64,000 nucleotides of DNA from Vitis vinifera (taxonomy: Eukaryota; Streptophyta; Magnoliopsida; Vitales; Vitaceae): assembly GCF_030704535.1 (NCBI RefSeq), contig NC_081817.1, forward strand, positions 4,597,501 through 4,661,500, given 5' to 3'. Position numbers and translations under genes: made by a program. The stretch's first letter is position 1, and each line of letters starts with the position of its first letter. The notes beneath the pieces were generated by a model. It did not search any database. It was not told the DNA's origin and saw only the letters and a list, made by a program, of their open reading frames with translations. Shown piece after piece: positions 22,674 through 34,730 of the stretch.

Positions 22674-25194
22674 CTTCCTGCCTTTTCCAAATTGTTCCTG
22701 ATGGAAGATTGCTAGAAGAGGCTGTAAGCGTTTTTGAAGTGATGGAGCAAACCTTGGTTAACATGCTGTAAATTTTTATCATTTTGAAAAATAAAAGTTG
22801 AATCTCAAGATTGTAAAACATTATGTCAAAATCATTTATATCGATTTCCAATCTATCAAATTAAAGGATAACAGTTTCTGTTATACTCGGATTTTTTTAG
22901 TATTGTTTGATCGTTCAGACTTTGATCACAATTACAATTTTTCAAGTTTTTCCAAATAATTCTACATTATTTGATGATTTTAAAACCTTAATATTGAAGC
23001 TCTTTCTCCGGACGAGGAGACAATTACGAGAGCTGAGTGAATCTTTCTTGAGCTTCAAGTTCTTTACCTATTTTGGGGGTATTTGGTTTGAAAGAAAATG
23101 TTACAGGTTTTGGGCTAATAATCAATTTTTGAATAAGAAATTTTCTTTCAAAATGAGTTGATTTAGTGTGTTCTTCATCCTAACTCTCATATTCAACATA
23201 CTTAGGATAAAATCCAAATTTCTTTTTGAGTGGATTTAAGTAAAAACCAAGATCAAAGCTTGGCGTGAATTCCAAGTATTCTCTAAAAGAATAAAGTGGG
23301 TAGTTGAAGCTTAAAGGTTCTAAGCAAGTGGTCTAAGAGAGGATGAGAGATTTGGATTAAGTAAATCCTTATACTCAATTAATTTTCTTCATAGTAGATG
23401 ATTTGGTTGCTTGAGACCCGTGGTTTTTTATCTCTTTAAATGTTTTTCATGTTAAAATATTGTGTTATTGTCTCTATTCCATCTCATCTTTTAATTAGTT
23501 TTTCATTAATTTATGATATTTACAATGAGTTATTTTGTTTATTAATTTAGATATGCGCTAAAATTAAACTATTGAAGTTTCCAAGAATATGGTACATTTC
23601 AGTTTTTTATGTTCATGTCAAGGGACATAAGAAAATATGATTTTCTATTAATGCAATGTTTTATATATCATGATTAAAGAACGTTGATTCATTTGTATGT
23701 GATTTGCATTTAAAATTATTAAGAAATATATAATTATTGAATTAAATGTGTCATATTCTAGTCATTCTTCAACCCATTACAAAAATCGAAAGAAAGGAAA
23801 ATGCTTATAGTTACTCCTACCAATTTTTCTATTATTTATTAAGTTATGTTGGGTTCTCGAAAAGTATTATCAAAGAAAGAAAAAAAAATATTAAGGAAAA
23901 TGATTTTTTCATATTTGGTTTTATCATATAAAATACGGAAAAAAAATCAAATATAATTAAAATTATTAAGAAATTTATATATTTTTAAATTATTTAATCT
24001 TTATATAAAAGAGTTAAATTCATGAAAAATGTTTGAAATAGTATATAAAAATAATTTATTGATTTTAAATTTATTTACTATTTTTTTTCACTTTTGTTTT
24101 TCTCTTTTTTATTTCTATTCTCTTTCCCTCACATTTTCCTTCTAACTTTTCGCAACCAAACATAGTCTTAATGTTGGAGTAAGAGAAATAAAGATAGACA
24201 AAACCTATGGATTGTAGGTACAAAGAGAATTCAAAGGGATTGACATACTTGCTACCTTCAAATTACCACCTCAGCCCGGGCCGGACTGCATTGTGGCCAA
24301 AATTACTCCTTATATGAGTAGGCCAAGTCAAAACAATCCCGGCCCGCTCACTATACTTTCAGGCCTAATGGAGAATATTTTGGTTCAACTGTTTCTCAAT
24401 TGGAATGGGATGTATAAACCCCACAAGCTCTGAAAGTGTTCTCTTTTAAATAATTTTTTTATAATTTTCTTATTAAGATAACGTTTTGTGAAAAACCCTT
24501 CTATCATTATGAAGAAAATATTCTGTTATAGAAATCTTTGATAATTACATAATTAGTTTTTTTTTTTTGAATATGATTAGGAAAAATATAGTAAAAAAAA
24601 CAATTTTTTTTTTAAATAATTGAGGTTTTGGAATTTGATAAGTCATAAGGTGATGTTTGTTTTTTTGGCTATTTGACTTTTTCTATTAAACTAAAATAAT
24701 ATTTTAATATTAACTAACATAACTAATTTGAACATGTTGATATATAATAAAATCATAAATGGTTGTATACTTGACGTGTTTTCTGTTTTTCATTCTCTTC
24801 ATTTTGTTTTCCAACCAACTAGTATCAAAGCTAAATTCATTGACTTAAAATCATAAACAAAGTTCAAGTTGAAAAGTTTAATGAAAGACATGATTTTTTA
24901 TTATGGTGTGTTAAAATATATATCTTGCATATTTGATGTGGATTGTCCAAAGCACTAAAAGACAGAACACTTCGTAACATGCTATTACATTTCCTAACAT
25001 TTCATTTGGTTTGCGGTATAACTTGCAACTTTTCCTCATGCTCCAATTCAAATTGTATTGCTCTTTCAATTGCAAATGTCTCATTTCGATATGTATTGGG
25101 AGGATTAAGAATGAAATGCAACTCAAATTCTATAGTTTTGAAAATAAAAGTGGACGAAATTTCATACCATCTATGCTACTTCTTCTATGGATGG
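22674..25194. other. AT-rich intergenic DNA
   Basis: No gene recognised. The first 80 bp continue the sequence interrupted by Athila. A GC-rich patch at about 24270-24352 carries CCCGGGCC and CCCGGCCCG in roughly inverted arrangement inside otherwise AT-rich DNA. The remainder is low-complexity A/T runs and short chance ORFs. Confidence 0.4.
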
Positions 25195-25840
25195 TGTTGC
25201 ATTGAAAACTTTAATGCAAATAATGTTAGCTTAAGAATAAAAAAATAAAACAATTCATATAAAGATGTACGAGGTTTTAATGTGGTTCGACTATTCATGT
25301 TTACATCTAAAGATAAGAAAGAATTATTCTATTATATCATAAATGATATTACAAAGGACAAAAACTAGATGTAACTAATTAGGAATCTATACTAAATAGA
25401 AATTTAAAACACTTCTCAATAATCTTCATTTTAAATCAAATTTCATTAAGTCAATCTTCCATCTCTTTATAATACACTTTTTATTTCACATTGCGAGACT
25501 CCTTCAATTAAAATTTCTTTTGTCATCATCTTATGTGTTTTATTCTTTTTGGCTCTTCCAAAAATCTTCATCTTGACCTTTGATACCTATTTGTTGACTA
25601 TGCAAAAGCTTTGATACTAATTTGTTGTGACAACGAAAGTTTTAATGCAAACAATGCTAGTTCAAAAATGTAAGAATAAAACAGTTTATATGAGGTTTTA
25701 ATATAGTTCAATCAACTATGCCTACATCCACAAATAAGATAAAATTATTTTACTAAACCATAAAGAATGTTATAAAGGATAGAAATCAAATAAAACTATT
25801 GATTTCTAAAACATCTCATATTCTTTTACTCATTGTATTT
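25195..25840 (-). mobile_element. Probable TRIM (miniature LTR retrotransposon), diverged
   Basis: Two diverged direct repeats, about 25195-25410 and about 25623-25835, share TGTTG...GAAA(A/G)(C/T)TTTAATGCAAA, a GAGGTTTTAAT motif and the stretch up to ACAAAGGA/TAAAGGA. Between them lie CTTTGATACTA (25607-25617) and a second near copy (about 25577-25587), degenerate reverse complements of the TGGTATCAGAGC primer site for tRNA-Met. The primer site beside the right repeat sets the - orientation. The internal region is only about 210 bp and non-coding, as in TRIMs. Ends are approximate and no target duplication was established. Confidence 0.5.
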
Positions 25841-26128
25841 ATATGAACTACAAATCCCTTCATTCCATCAGCGTCTCATACCATGTATAGTCTTTACTAA
25901 TTCATTTCCATTTCATAACATTTTCCAACATAAAATATTCATATAAATAATCCTAATAACTTTCCTTATTTTATAAAGAAATCTAAAATTACAACATATT
26001 TACATAAGAAATATTCTACGTAATATTTTTACAAAAAGAAAAAAAATATAGTATTTAAGAATTTTGGACATTCTCCGATGGATGGCATAAAAGCAATTTG
26101 TGTAAATTCATCGAGGCAAAGATATGCG

Positions 26129-26258
26129 TCATTGTTAGGCCTAACTCCCCCTTGGTTCCTCTACACTTGCTTTTTGTGCCCCTGAAAAAGGGGCGAGTAG
26201 TCAATTCGGCCCACAAGCCTCCATGCCTAAGTTAGGTCGGGAAGCGACCTAACAATGA
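26129..26258. repeat. Structured patch with nested inverted repeats
   Basis: TCATTGTTAGG (26129-26139) is the reverse complement of CCTAACAATGA (26248-26258), giving an 11-bp outer stem. Inside are the perfect hairpin GTTAGGTCG-GGAAG-CGACCTAAC (26231-26253), the palindrome GTTAGGCCTAAC and CCCC-TGAAAAA-GGGG. Base composition is much richer in GC than the surroundings. It may be a small MITE-like insertion or a fold in an unrecognised transcript. Confidence 0.5.
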
Positions 26259-27717
26259 TGCGTTAACAGAAAATTAATTGATCCATGTAGGAAAGGATTT
26301 TGATTGACGGGATTTTCGGGTATAAAGCTTAAATATAAGCTACTGTAATCGACTTTCTGTAGCAAGCTGAATATAACTTTTCAAAAACTTCAAGATTGCC
26401 TTAATTTGTTTTCCAAAATATATATATTATTACATCTAATACTTCTCATTTCCCCTTCCCCTTCCCCTTCCCCTTTCTTAAGGTCCCTTTTTTTTTTCTC
26501 CCCAAAAGGTAAAACCTAGACTAGAGCCTAAATTTTTTTTCCTTCAGAGCATAGCTTCCAAGCGATTCAACAAGTCCTTTTTTTTTTTTTTTTTTTTTGT
26601 ATTTTAAGCCCAATAACATAATTTCCTTAAGTTGAACAGATCTAGTATTATGAAAAACGAAGGAGTTGATGTAACACCAATTCTTTTATACATGACTGGT
26701 AGTAACTAGAGGTGGAAAAAGGTGCTGAAAATGCGTTAAAGGAAAAAAAATTTCATTTAATCATGGTAAAAATTTGTGATAGAGGCAGTGATATAGTTAA
26801 CATTTTCATACGAGAAAATGTTTGTAGAAAGAAAAATGATTTTCCCTTACCTCCTTTCTTCTCCTAATAGCCCCAAGTAGGTGAGAAAATTTTAGAGATG
26901 GCCTACAGTCTTTAGTATCCATTATGTATTGGTGGAGTTCATAAAGCAAAATCAACACTAAAGAGGTGACACGAATTCCTACTACTTTCAATGCTCAAAG
27001 CAAACTAACAAGTCCATGAGCAAAGGCACTTCCGGAATGAAGAAATTAGCACGAGGAAGTTGCATCGGAAGATAGCTAATTAATGCCATCTTACCTAAAC
27101 GCCAATATATTAATTAACAAGAAGAGGAAGAAGGTCGAGTGCAACAGTTACCGACAAAGGTAGCGAAGACAAGAGAGAAAAGACGGAAAGCAGGGCGGCC
27201 TAGATTTCACGCGTGCCTATTTCTTCCACTTTTAGAGGCTTAGACTTCTCTCGTTTCTCACTGAATCACATTTCCAGTGTTTGTGCATGTCGGATCTCTC
27301 TCCACTTGTCTATCTTTAAACGCTAGGGCCGAGGAAGTGCTAGCAGTATCTACTTGGACCACTACCATACACAATGAATATCCAACACATGGCATTTCTT
27401 TACTTTAAATTCTACCTTACCCCTCCACCCTAGCTAGCAGTTTCCTACTAAGCTAGCTTCGTAAATCATATGGTTTTCTTCTTCCGTTTTGCATCTTCAA
27501 ACGCAACAACTACCGAAACATTAGTCAATGCAATGCATGCACAGCATGATAGCCAAATCTTTTCTAATGCACGCCATTTCTTATTTTTCCCACCATTAAC
27601 CCTAGACAAGTTCGTCTTTCCAACTTGTGAACAAGTAGTAAGGCAATCTGATTTAAGATTCTAAGTTTATTACGTTAGACCATCTATCAAGTTTCAGGTT
27701 TTGCCTTCTTATCATGG

Positions 27718-27742
27718 CCTCTCTCTCTCTCTCTCTCTCTCT

Positions 27743-27784
<42 letters not shown>
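27718..27784. repeat. Compound (CT)n(AT)n microsatellite
   Basis: About 13 CT units followed by about 20 AT units. Confidence 0.95.
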
Positions 27785-27786
<2 letters not shown>

Positions 27787-28145
27787 ATGAAAGAAGTTCG
27801 CTAAATGGAGCACATGCATGTGGAAATGGAAGTTGAGAGAACATTTAAAAAATTCTGTTTTTGAGAAAATATAAGCTACTAGGTCTGAGAAACTGCTTAG
27901 GAGTTAGAAGAGTTAGAAGAGAGGAAGATGTAGTGCCAAATGCTATCAGACAAATCAAACCTGTAGATGTCGTGAAGAAAACATCCTGGGGAATTGTAGA
28001 AAAAGCACGCAAAACAAATTGACCGTGCACTTTCCTCACTAAAGAACTAGATGTGAATCTATTACTCTAATCCATGTGTTCGGCCGGATTAAAGAATAAA
28101 CAAAACAATTGGAAAGATGACTACTAATTAATTAGTATTGAAAAC

Positions 28146-28148
<3 letters not shown>

Positions 28149-28222
<74 letters not shown>
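28149..28222. repeat. Compound (CT)n(AT)n microsatellite, second copy
   Basis: Same two-part composition as the one about 430 bp upstream, with about 19 CT and about 17 AT units. Confidence 0.95.
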
Positions 28223-28224
<2 letters not shown>

Positions 28225-30689
28225 GGGAAAGGGTAGCCAATTTGAACTCTATTATCTTGAAATTTTGCCACCAATCCAACGTCTTACACAAAGGAGATGT
28301 AATAATTTCGCTAATATTTATGCATACTTAAAGGGTATAGCCTAAGAGCATTAGTTTGATATAAGGTTATAAGTCAATGTAAAAGATTAAGTTCTTAAGC
28401 ACTAATGGGCTCGTCTATGTGAGTGTGGTAGAGATTCAAACTAACAACTTCCCTAAAATCAAGGCTCTTGTATCATACTATCTTATAAATTTAATATCAA
28501 AAATTAAGTTATAAAGTAATAATAGATCAACAATAATATTGTTGATGTAGCTCCCCTACTAAAGCACCAACACAGACATTTCAAGCTATAGTCAATGCCT
28601 ATGCACTTAATTACCATCCTGGGCACTGACAAGGAAGTGCATGCATTCATAGTACTTCATGCAAATGTAACTAGTTTTTTGGTCATGAAATTAACAAAAA
28701 GTCTATAATCATTCATGGGCGCTAGCTTTATCTTACTTTCTCCATTTATCGTTTCCCTATGGTTGGAGATTGATGTGCATCACTGTGTCAGTGGATGAAG
28801 ATCATCACGACTCACACTCTTGATCAGTTTATGTTGTAAGTTGAGTGCTGCTGCATGGCATCAAAAAAGTAGTAAAATATAATGGTGGAATATATATCTC
28901 TAATCTTTCTTTTTTTAAACTTTTAATTTAGACAGCTTATATAAAGGCTTATGATCACCTGAAAATATATTAACGACTGTTGTGATAGTGATACATAATA
29001 CATATAAGCCACTACTAGGGAGAGGTTAAAAGAATTCTTGTTCAACATTAACATAGATTTTGTTTGTATGTTAGTTTTCTTCTTTTTTTCCTTTTTTTCT
29101 TCTCAGCTAGAGTGAATGCAAAAATTATATTATTTACACTTTGAATTGTCTTTCACACTTCAAATTTTTAGATGAAAGCTTAAAATTTTTTTACTTATTT
29201 TTATGTTTGAATAAAATATTTAAAAATAAGATTTAATTTTAAAATAAATTAATTTTTATACCTTTTTGAAATAGTTTTCAATTTTTAGCTTTAACTGAAA
29301 ATTGAAATATTTAAGCCAAAATCATAGATGTTAAAAAGTTTCATTAAATATTAAAATAAAATTCTTGCATAATTCAAAATAGAATTTGTATTAAAAACAA
29401 TACTTTCTTCACTTTTACGTTCACAACATTTTCTTAACTTCTACATTAAATTCTTTTAAATGATAAGTTATTTGAACAAAATTATTAAAACAAGTATAAA
29501 AACTCTTGCAGAACTTAAAAAAAAATATCTTTCGGCTCAAAAATAGAATCAAATAGTAAGGACCAAAAAAAAAAGTAATAAAAGTTTTAGATAATTACAA
29601 CTTATGATTTATCATCGCACTAAACATGAATTTGAAAGTTATTGTACATGAAATTAACTCTCAATTTATCTTGTCTCATGTCAGAAGTTGCATTGTTTCT
29701 CATGGTTGCCAATCTCTCAAGAGGTTTAAAACTGCTAAATACCAAGACTGGTCAAATTAGAGGATCAAACATGAAAACAGTTTACTTATCTATGATCAAA
29801 ATAGGAATGAAAATCTGTCATTTTCAAGTTCATTAAATAAACCAAAAGATGAAGCCACCATGAATAAACAAAGGATAAATATCTATATGCATAGAACTGG
29901 TAGAGACAAGAGGCACAATACATAAGAAAAGCCAAATTGCTTACCTTTTAGTTGGTCATGAGTTGTCTCTCCCAAATCTCAGTTTTATGGCTTCATTGTC
30001 TTCTGATTTTTTGTCCTACATCGTTAAAAGAAGGTTTAACCCTACATCTTTTGTCTGCAATCGTGTGTCAGTAGTTTCGATCACAACCGTCCAGCTAAGA
30101 TCAGACAATACTAACTTTGACTTTCCACTCACATCAATCTTCTTCCCCAATCATCCATTCAATTTGAACAAATGATCTTTAGCAGACATCTACTAGTTTA
30201 TAGACAAAGCTTGGATGTACTCATATGTCCTCAAGTCATTTACTGGCAGCAAGTGCCACATCCGGATGCCGACTCAAACCTAGAGAATATTTATATAATG
30301 AAATTGGAATAAATAATTGAAAATGTGTGAAGCTTACCTCTTGTCTGCGCGCCGACCGAAACGTTGAACAGTGGCAGCTTTTGCGCATGTCTCCGCTCTC
30401 TCACAAAAAACCAGGCAAAAACAAAGCGATCGAATCCTCACAGTTCCATCTCACATTCCCTAAAATCAAAGCACCACTGGTATAAACAAAAGCCCGATTC
30501 TGCTCTTCTTCGATCTGCGATTCAATAAATAAATAAATAAAAACAACAAAAGATAATTACAACATTGAAGAAAATTTGAAATAAACTATTCATGAATCTG
30601 TACTATATATTATGCACACGAACTAGTATCTTTTGAGTTCAGAGGCTCAGAATCAAAAGTTGAGACTTGAGAGTTGAAGAAGATCGAAT

Positions 30690-31368
30690 ATGGACGAGGC
30701 TATGTCAGGCTTTGTTATTAAAGCTGGTGGAGGTGGCTGCGGCAATGGCGGTGGTGGAACCAAGTGTGGGCGTTGGAATCCGACTACTGAACAGGTTAAA
30801 GTTCTGACTGATCTGTTCAGGTCTGGACTCCGAACGCCGAGCACTGACCAGATTCAGAAGATCTCATCCCAGCTGAGCTTTTACGGCAAGATCGAGAGCA
30901 AAAACGTCTTTTACTGGTTCCAGAACCACAAAGCCAGGGAAAGGCAGAAGCGCCGCAGAGTCTCCGTTGATGAAAGCGACGCCGTTCGTCCAGATGACAA
31001 GATCTCATTTATAAAGCGTGCGTTGGCACCAAGCCTTTCCGGTTGGTTCTCAGGAATCTCAACTTTATCTGAGAAGAAAGACGAAAAACAAAACAAAATC
31101 CTTCAACACAGTTGAAAACTACTCGCTATATTTAATAGTTTCGATTTCTTTTCTTTTCTTTTCAGATTTTGCAGAGCCAAATCAGGCTTCGGAGCCTGAG
31201 AGAGTGATCGAGACCCTGCAACTCTTCCCTTTGAACTCCTTTCACGAATCGGAAACGGAGAAGATGAGATTGCTTACAAGCGAATGCAAGGAAACGGCGT
31301 CGTTCACATACACGATCGAGACGGAAATGGATCATCCGCCATTGGATCTGCGTTTAAGCTTCTTGTAA
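30690..31368 (+). CDS. WOX5: WUSCHEL-related homeobox protein, WOX5-type
   Basis: Nuclear transcriptional regulator of the WUS clade; WOX5 keeps root quiescent-centre and stem-cell identity by repressing differentiation genes. Two exons, 30690-31017 and 31166-31368, give 176 codons plus stop. The 148-bp intron has donor AAGC/GTGCGT and a polypyrimidine tract ending TTTTCAG, and joins in frame with a His codon at 110. Residues 1-23 are Gly-rich. The homeodomain starts at about residue 24 (KCGRWNPT) and ends with helix-3 text [19 protein letters not shown], with the extended loop typical of WOX proteins. The WUS box TLQLFPL is at residues 126-132, and the C-terminus LDLRLSFL (169-176) is an EAR-like repression motif that would recruit TOPLESS co-repressors. 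Homeodomain wording favours WOX5/WOX7 over WOX4 or WUS. An unspliced reading would run to 31115 but would lose the WUS box. Confidence 0.9.
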
Positions 31369-32086
31369 ACAAATTAAGCTTGGAATCCGAAAAATGTGGA
31401 GAGATCATTGCTATGATTCGAACAATTTAGGTTTTAAAATGAGGAAAGAAATGATAGAAATTCAAAAATTAACATTCTGAATGGTTTTTGCTTTAAATAT
31501 TAAAAAACGGTAGGACATTCTCCTCTGCATGCTCGTAAAACGTAGTTTTTTTCTTCTGTGTTTACTCTGCTGGATATTGGTTTTGTGAATTGCTTTGGAA
31601 ATTTGAATTCGCTCTCACACAGTTATTTTAAATGGTAGAAGAAATGGGTCATACCTTGGGTCTGCTTCCATCTTTGAATTTCATGTCCTCAATAACATTA
31701 TTATTATTATTATTATTTTTTCCTTCTGTGTTGTGAGAATTTAGGGTGAGGACTGAGGAGTGACACTGAAGGTTGCAGCTTTTGATTTTTCTAGAAAAAT
31801 CTTTTTTAAGCTATAAAAAATTGGCTCAAGCTGCTGAAAGAATCAACTTACCTAATTTATTTGAAAATTACTTTCAAAATTTAAAATATTAAAATGTTTT
31901 AATATTTGATTTTTTTTTATATTTTCTGAGAGTCATTATCTTAAGGTCAATTTCAAAGTATTTGATATTCACCACTTTAATTTTTCTTTAACTCCTAATA
32001 AAAATTACATTTTCAAAGAAAGTATTTTTAAACCAAAGAATAAAATTTCTTTTTGAATTTTATTATTTCATTTGTGGCACAAATAA

Positions 32087-32134
<48 letters not shown>

Positions 32135-34730
32135 GATTTAATATACTTCACTTCATCAATCTGTGCTTTGCACATTACCTTTAATTTTAAATCGAATAAA
32201 TTACTTTTCAAACTTCTTAAATATTAAAACTATCTTTTAATACATGATGGTAGATTTATAATTTATATCACCAAAACAAATCTATTTTTTCCTTTTCCTT
32301 TGTTCTCTTGTCCGATATCTTAAATTCTCGAATATTCACACATTCAAAACCCTAAAATCCTGAAACTAGAGCTTTGTAAAGAAAAAATGCAATTGAAAGA
32401 TTAATGGATCTTCCTCTTCATTGTTATTATGATAACTAGGCTCATATTTGGGGACTAAAGTGTATTAAACCCTTTATTAAATTGAAACTTTTCTTTACAT
32501 GTTATTCGTTTAAATCCAATAATATGTCAACCTTATCATTCTACACAACTCAATATCACTCAAAACAAGTGAGCAAGAGAGACGGTTGATGTGTACCTAG
32601 GGGTGTGTTTGGTACGCCCGCAAAACATGGAAGGAAATAAAAATTGGAATGGAAGTCAATGATAGTACGTACCCATGTGCAAGAAACCGGATTCCAAAAT
32701 CTAAATGGCAAGTTTAAGGTTAAGTGATGTTTGGGAAATATTTTGAAATATATATATATTTGACTATCAATCATTTCCAAAATTGATTTTTGATATTTTT
32801 TCTAAACAGATGCTATTTTCCAAAACCATATATTAATTATTTTCAGGTTTTTTTATTAAGATAAACTGTTTTAAGAAATAATTGCATTAATATAGAAAAT
32901 AATTGAAAATAAAATATTACCTATAAAACTTATTATTAAATATTATTTAAAAACACTTTTAAAAAATTTTTAAATGTAATTGAAAAATCACTTATAATGT
33001 TTTCTTAAGAAACATTTGATAGGTGATTTTCTTAAAAATACTTGAAAGAAAAAACTTTTACTAAAAATACTTTGAATATAAATACAATCAAACACACTTG
33101 AGCAAATTGATGAACAATAAAAAATCAAATAAAATACCTATTGTAATCATTAATTTCAAATACACTATTACCAAAAATGTCATTTTTCATTCTTACTATA
33201 ATATTAGATTTTGTAGAAGCATTCTATAGAATTGAAAAGAGTGTTAAAGTCGTAATTATTATATATTTCTTTTTAAATAATACGATATAAAATGTTTCTT
33301 ATATTATTATATCACAAGATTATTAGCTTTCCTTATATAAGAAAAGTTATTAGGAATATTTCATAAGGGGAAAAGGTTATAATACCAAGATGAGTTATTA
33401 AATGAGGAAGTATATATGATATGTTCCAAGGTACAATAATTGTATATATTTTTCTATCCTCTGTACTATTCTTTAGGTATAGTGAAATACTTTTTTTGTC
33501 ATCTATATTGGTAGGCATAGTTACTCAAATCATGTATCTTTATATAAGATTGTTTTGTCCTAGCTTCCATTAACAAAACAGACTAGTATCAAAATTAAAG
33601 TTACTAAACCTAGAATGACAACAAAGTTTTTTTTTTTTTTTTTTTTTTTGTTGATAAGTTAAAAGTTGATGGAAGAAAATTTTCAATTCATAAAGTATCG
33701 GAATACATGTATTATCAGTTCAACTGAGGTTGTTTGACAATGTCTAATGAAGAGAAAAATTAACTTATGGAGAAATTACATAGTGTTATATTGTAGAAAA
33801 AGATATAGATGTCAAGTTATGATTGAAACCGGAAAATCTATACATACAAAATCTCTTATAAATTACTTGTATTTGAAAAAATAATTATTCATTCTCCATA
33901 TGAAAGAAGAAGGTATATCCACTAAAGATAATCCTAATGAATTCGATAAAACTGATTATGAATTCTTACCATTTTTTTACTTATTGATGATCTCTAGAAC
34001 TTTTAAGAAAGATTATATAGATTATTGTGAAAAATTAATATATTATTTTATTTTTCTTAGTCATTTTTTTTCTTAATTTCTTGAGTCAGATTTAAGTTAT
34101 GAAATGGATTTTCCACTTATCAATGACTAATTTCAAGAAATAAAAAGTCGTCAAACAATCCGCAGACCAATTCAGCAAAATCCATTCACAAAATCAATAA
34201 TTTTCCTCGATGCATATGTGCTGGGCTGGATCAAGTTCAAGTTAGGCTTTGATTTCCCCAAAAGCTATGTTTCAATGATGATCCAAGGTGGAGGATCTTC
34301 ATACCCCTTCCTGCCCAAAAAACCAGTAAAGCCTTTTGGGGCATTCTCAGTCTCAGGTGGAATTTGCAGACCTACATTCAAGGCTTCAAATCACCCCAAC
34401 TGCATCTTAGAGAAATCATCTAACTTAGAGCTTATCTCAATCTATTAGAGGGAAAGCAAGATTATACCTTAAACCGTACAATCATATGCACCAAAACGGG
34501 CCTTTCAAGAATCTAACTAACTACCACAAATGCAATCTCGATGTATAATATACTTGGACTGCCTACTTCTCAAAACAATTAAAAGTACTACGACCTTTTC
34601 TGGAAACAAAATCATAATATCCTCAAAGAGTCAAAAGTTGTTAAATAAATTCACTAACAGTGACAACCTCGGCAGAGAAAAAATTGATTTGACAAATGGA
34701 TTCCTTCAAACAGGGAGAAGTGGATATGGG
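31369..34730. other. Intergenic DNA between convergent WOX5 and eIF3f
   Basis: WOX5 (+) and eIF3f (-) end toward each other. The gap is AT-rich with (ATT)n at about 31698-31717, a (TA)n run at 32090-32129 and a T22-type tract at about 33627-33649 that may be the reversed poly(A) of a retroposon. No gene or conserved domain was recognised. Confidence 0.4.
32090..32129. repeat. (TA)n microsatellite
   Basis: About 19 TA units without interruption. Confidence 0.95.

Larger units (their letters stand above)
25841..30689. other. AT-rich intergenic DNA and presumed WOX5 upstream region
   Basis: No gene supported. It contains a small structured GC-rich patch (26129-26258), a (CCCCTT)n run (26451-26476), a T22-type tract at 26579-26599, two compound (CT)n(AT)n microsatellites and, from roughly 28500 on, presumed upstream regulatory DNA of WOX5. 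Short open frames (29642-29836, 29963-30175) show no protein family character. Confidence 0.4.

Noticed and set aside
23746..25248. Short ORFs in the spacer after Athila
   Set aside because: Chance frames in AT-rich DNA with no domain or conserved motif.
29642..30175. Two ORFs (64 and 70 codons) upstream of WOX5
   Set aside because: No homology recognised, no splice context, and composition like the surrounding AT-rich DNA.
30690..31115. WOX5 as an unspliced 141-codon protein
   Set aside because: A clean intron (31018-31165) leads to an exon with the WUS box and EAR-like end in the right frame; the unspliced form would lack both.
33540..34060. Possible copia-like relic near the T-run at 33627
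   Set aside because: A few peptide scraps looked suggestive but no ordered motifs could be confirmed.
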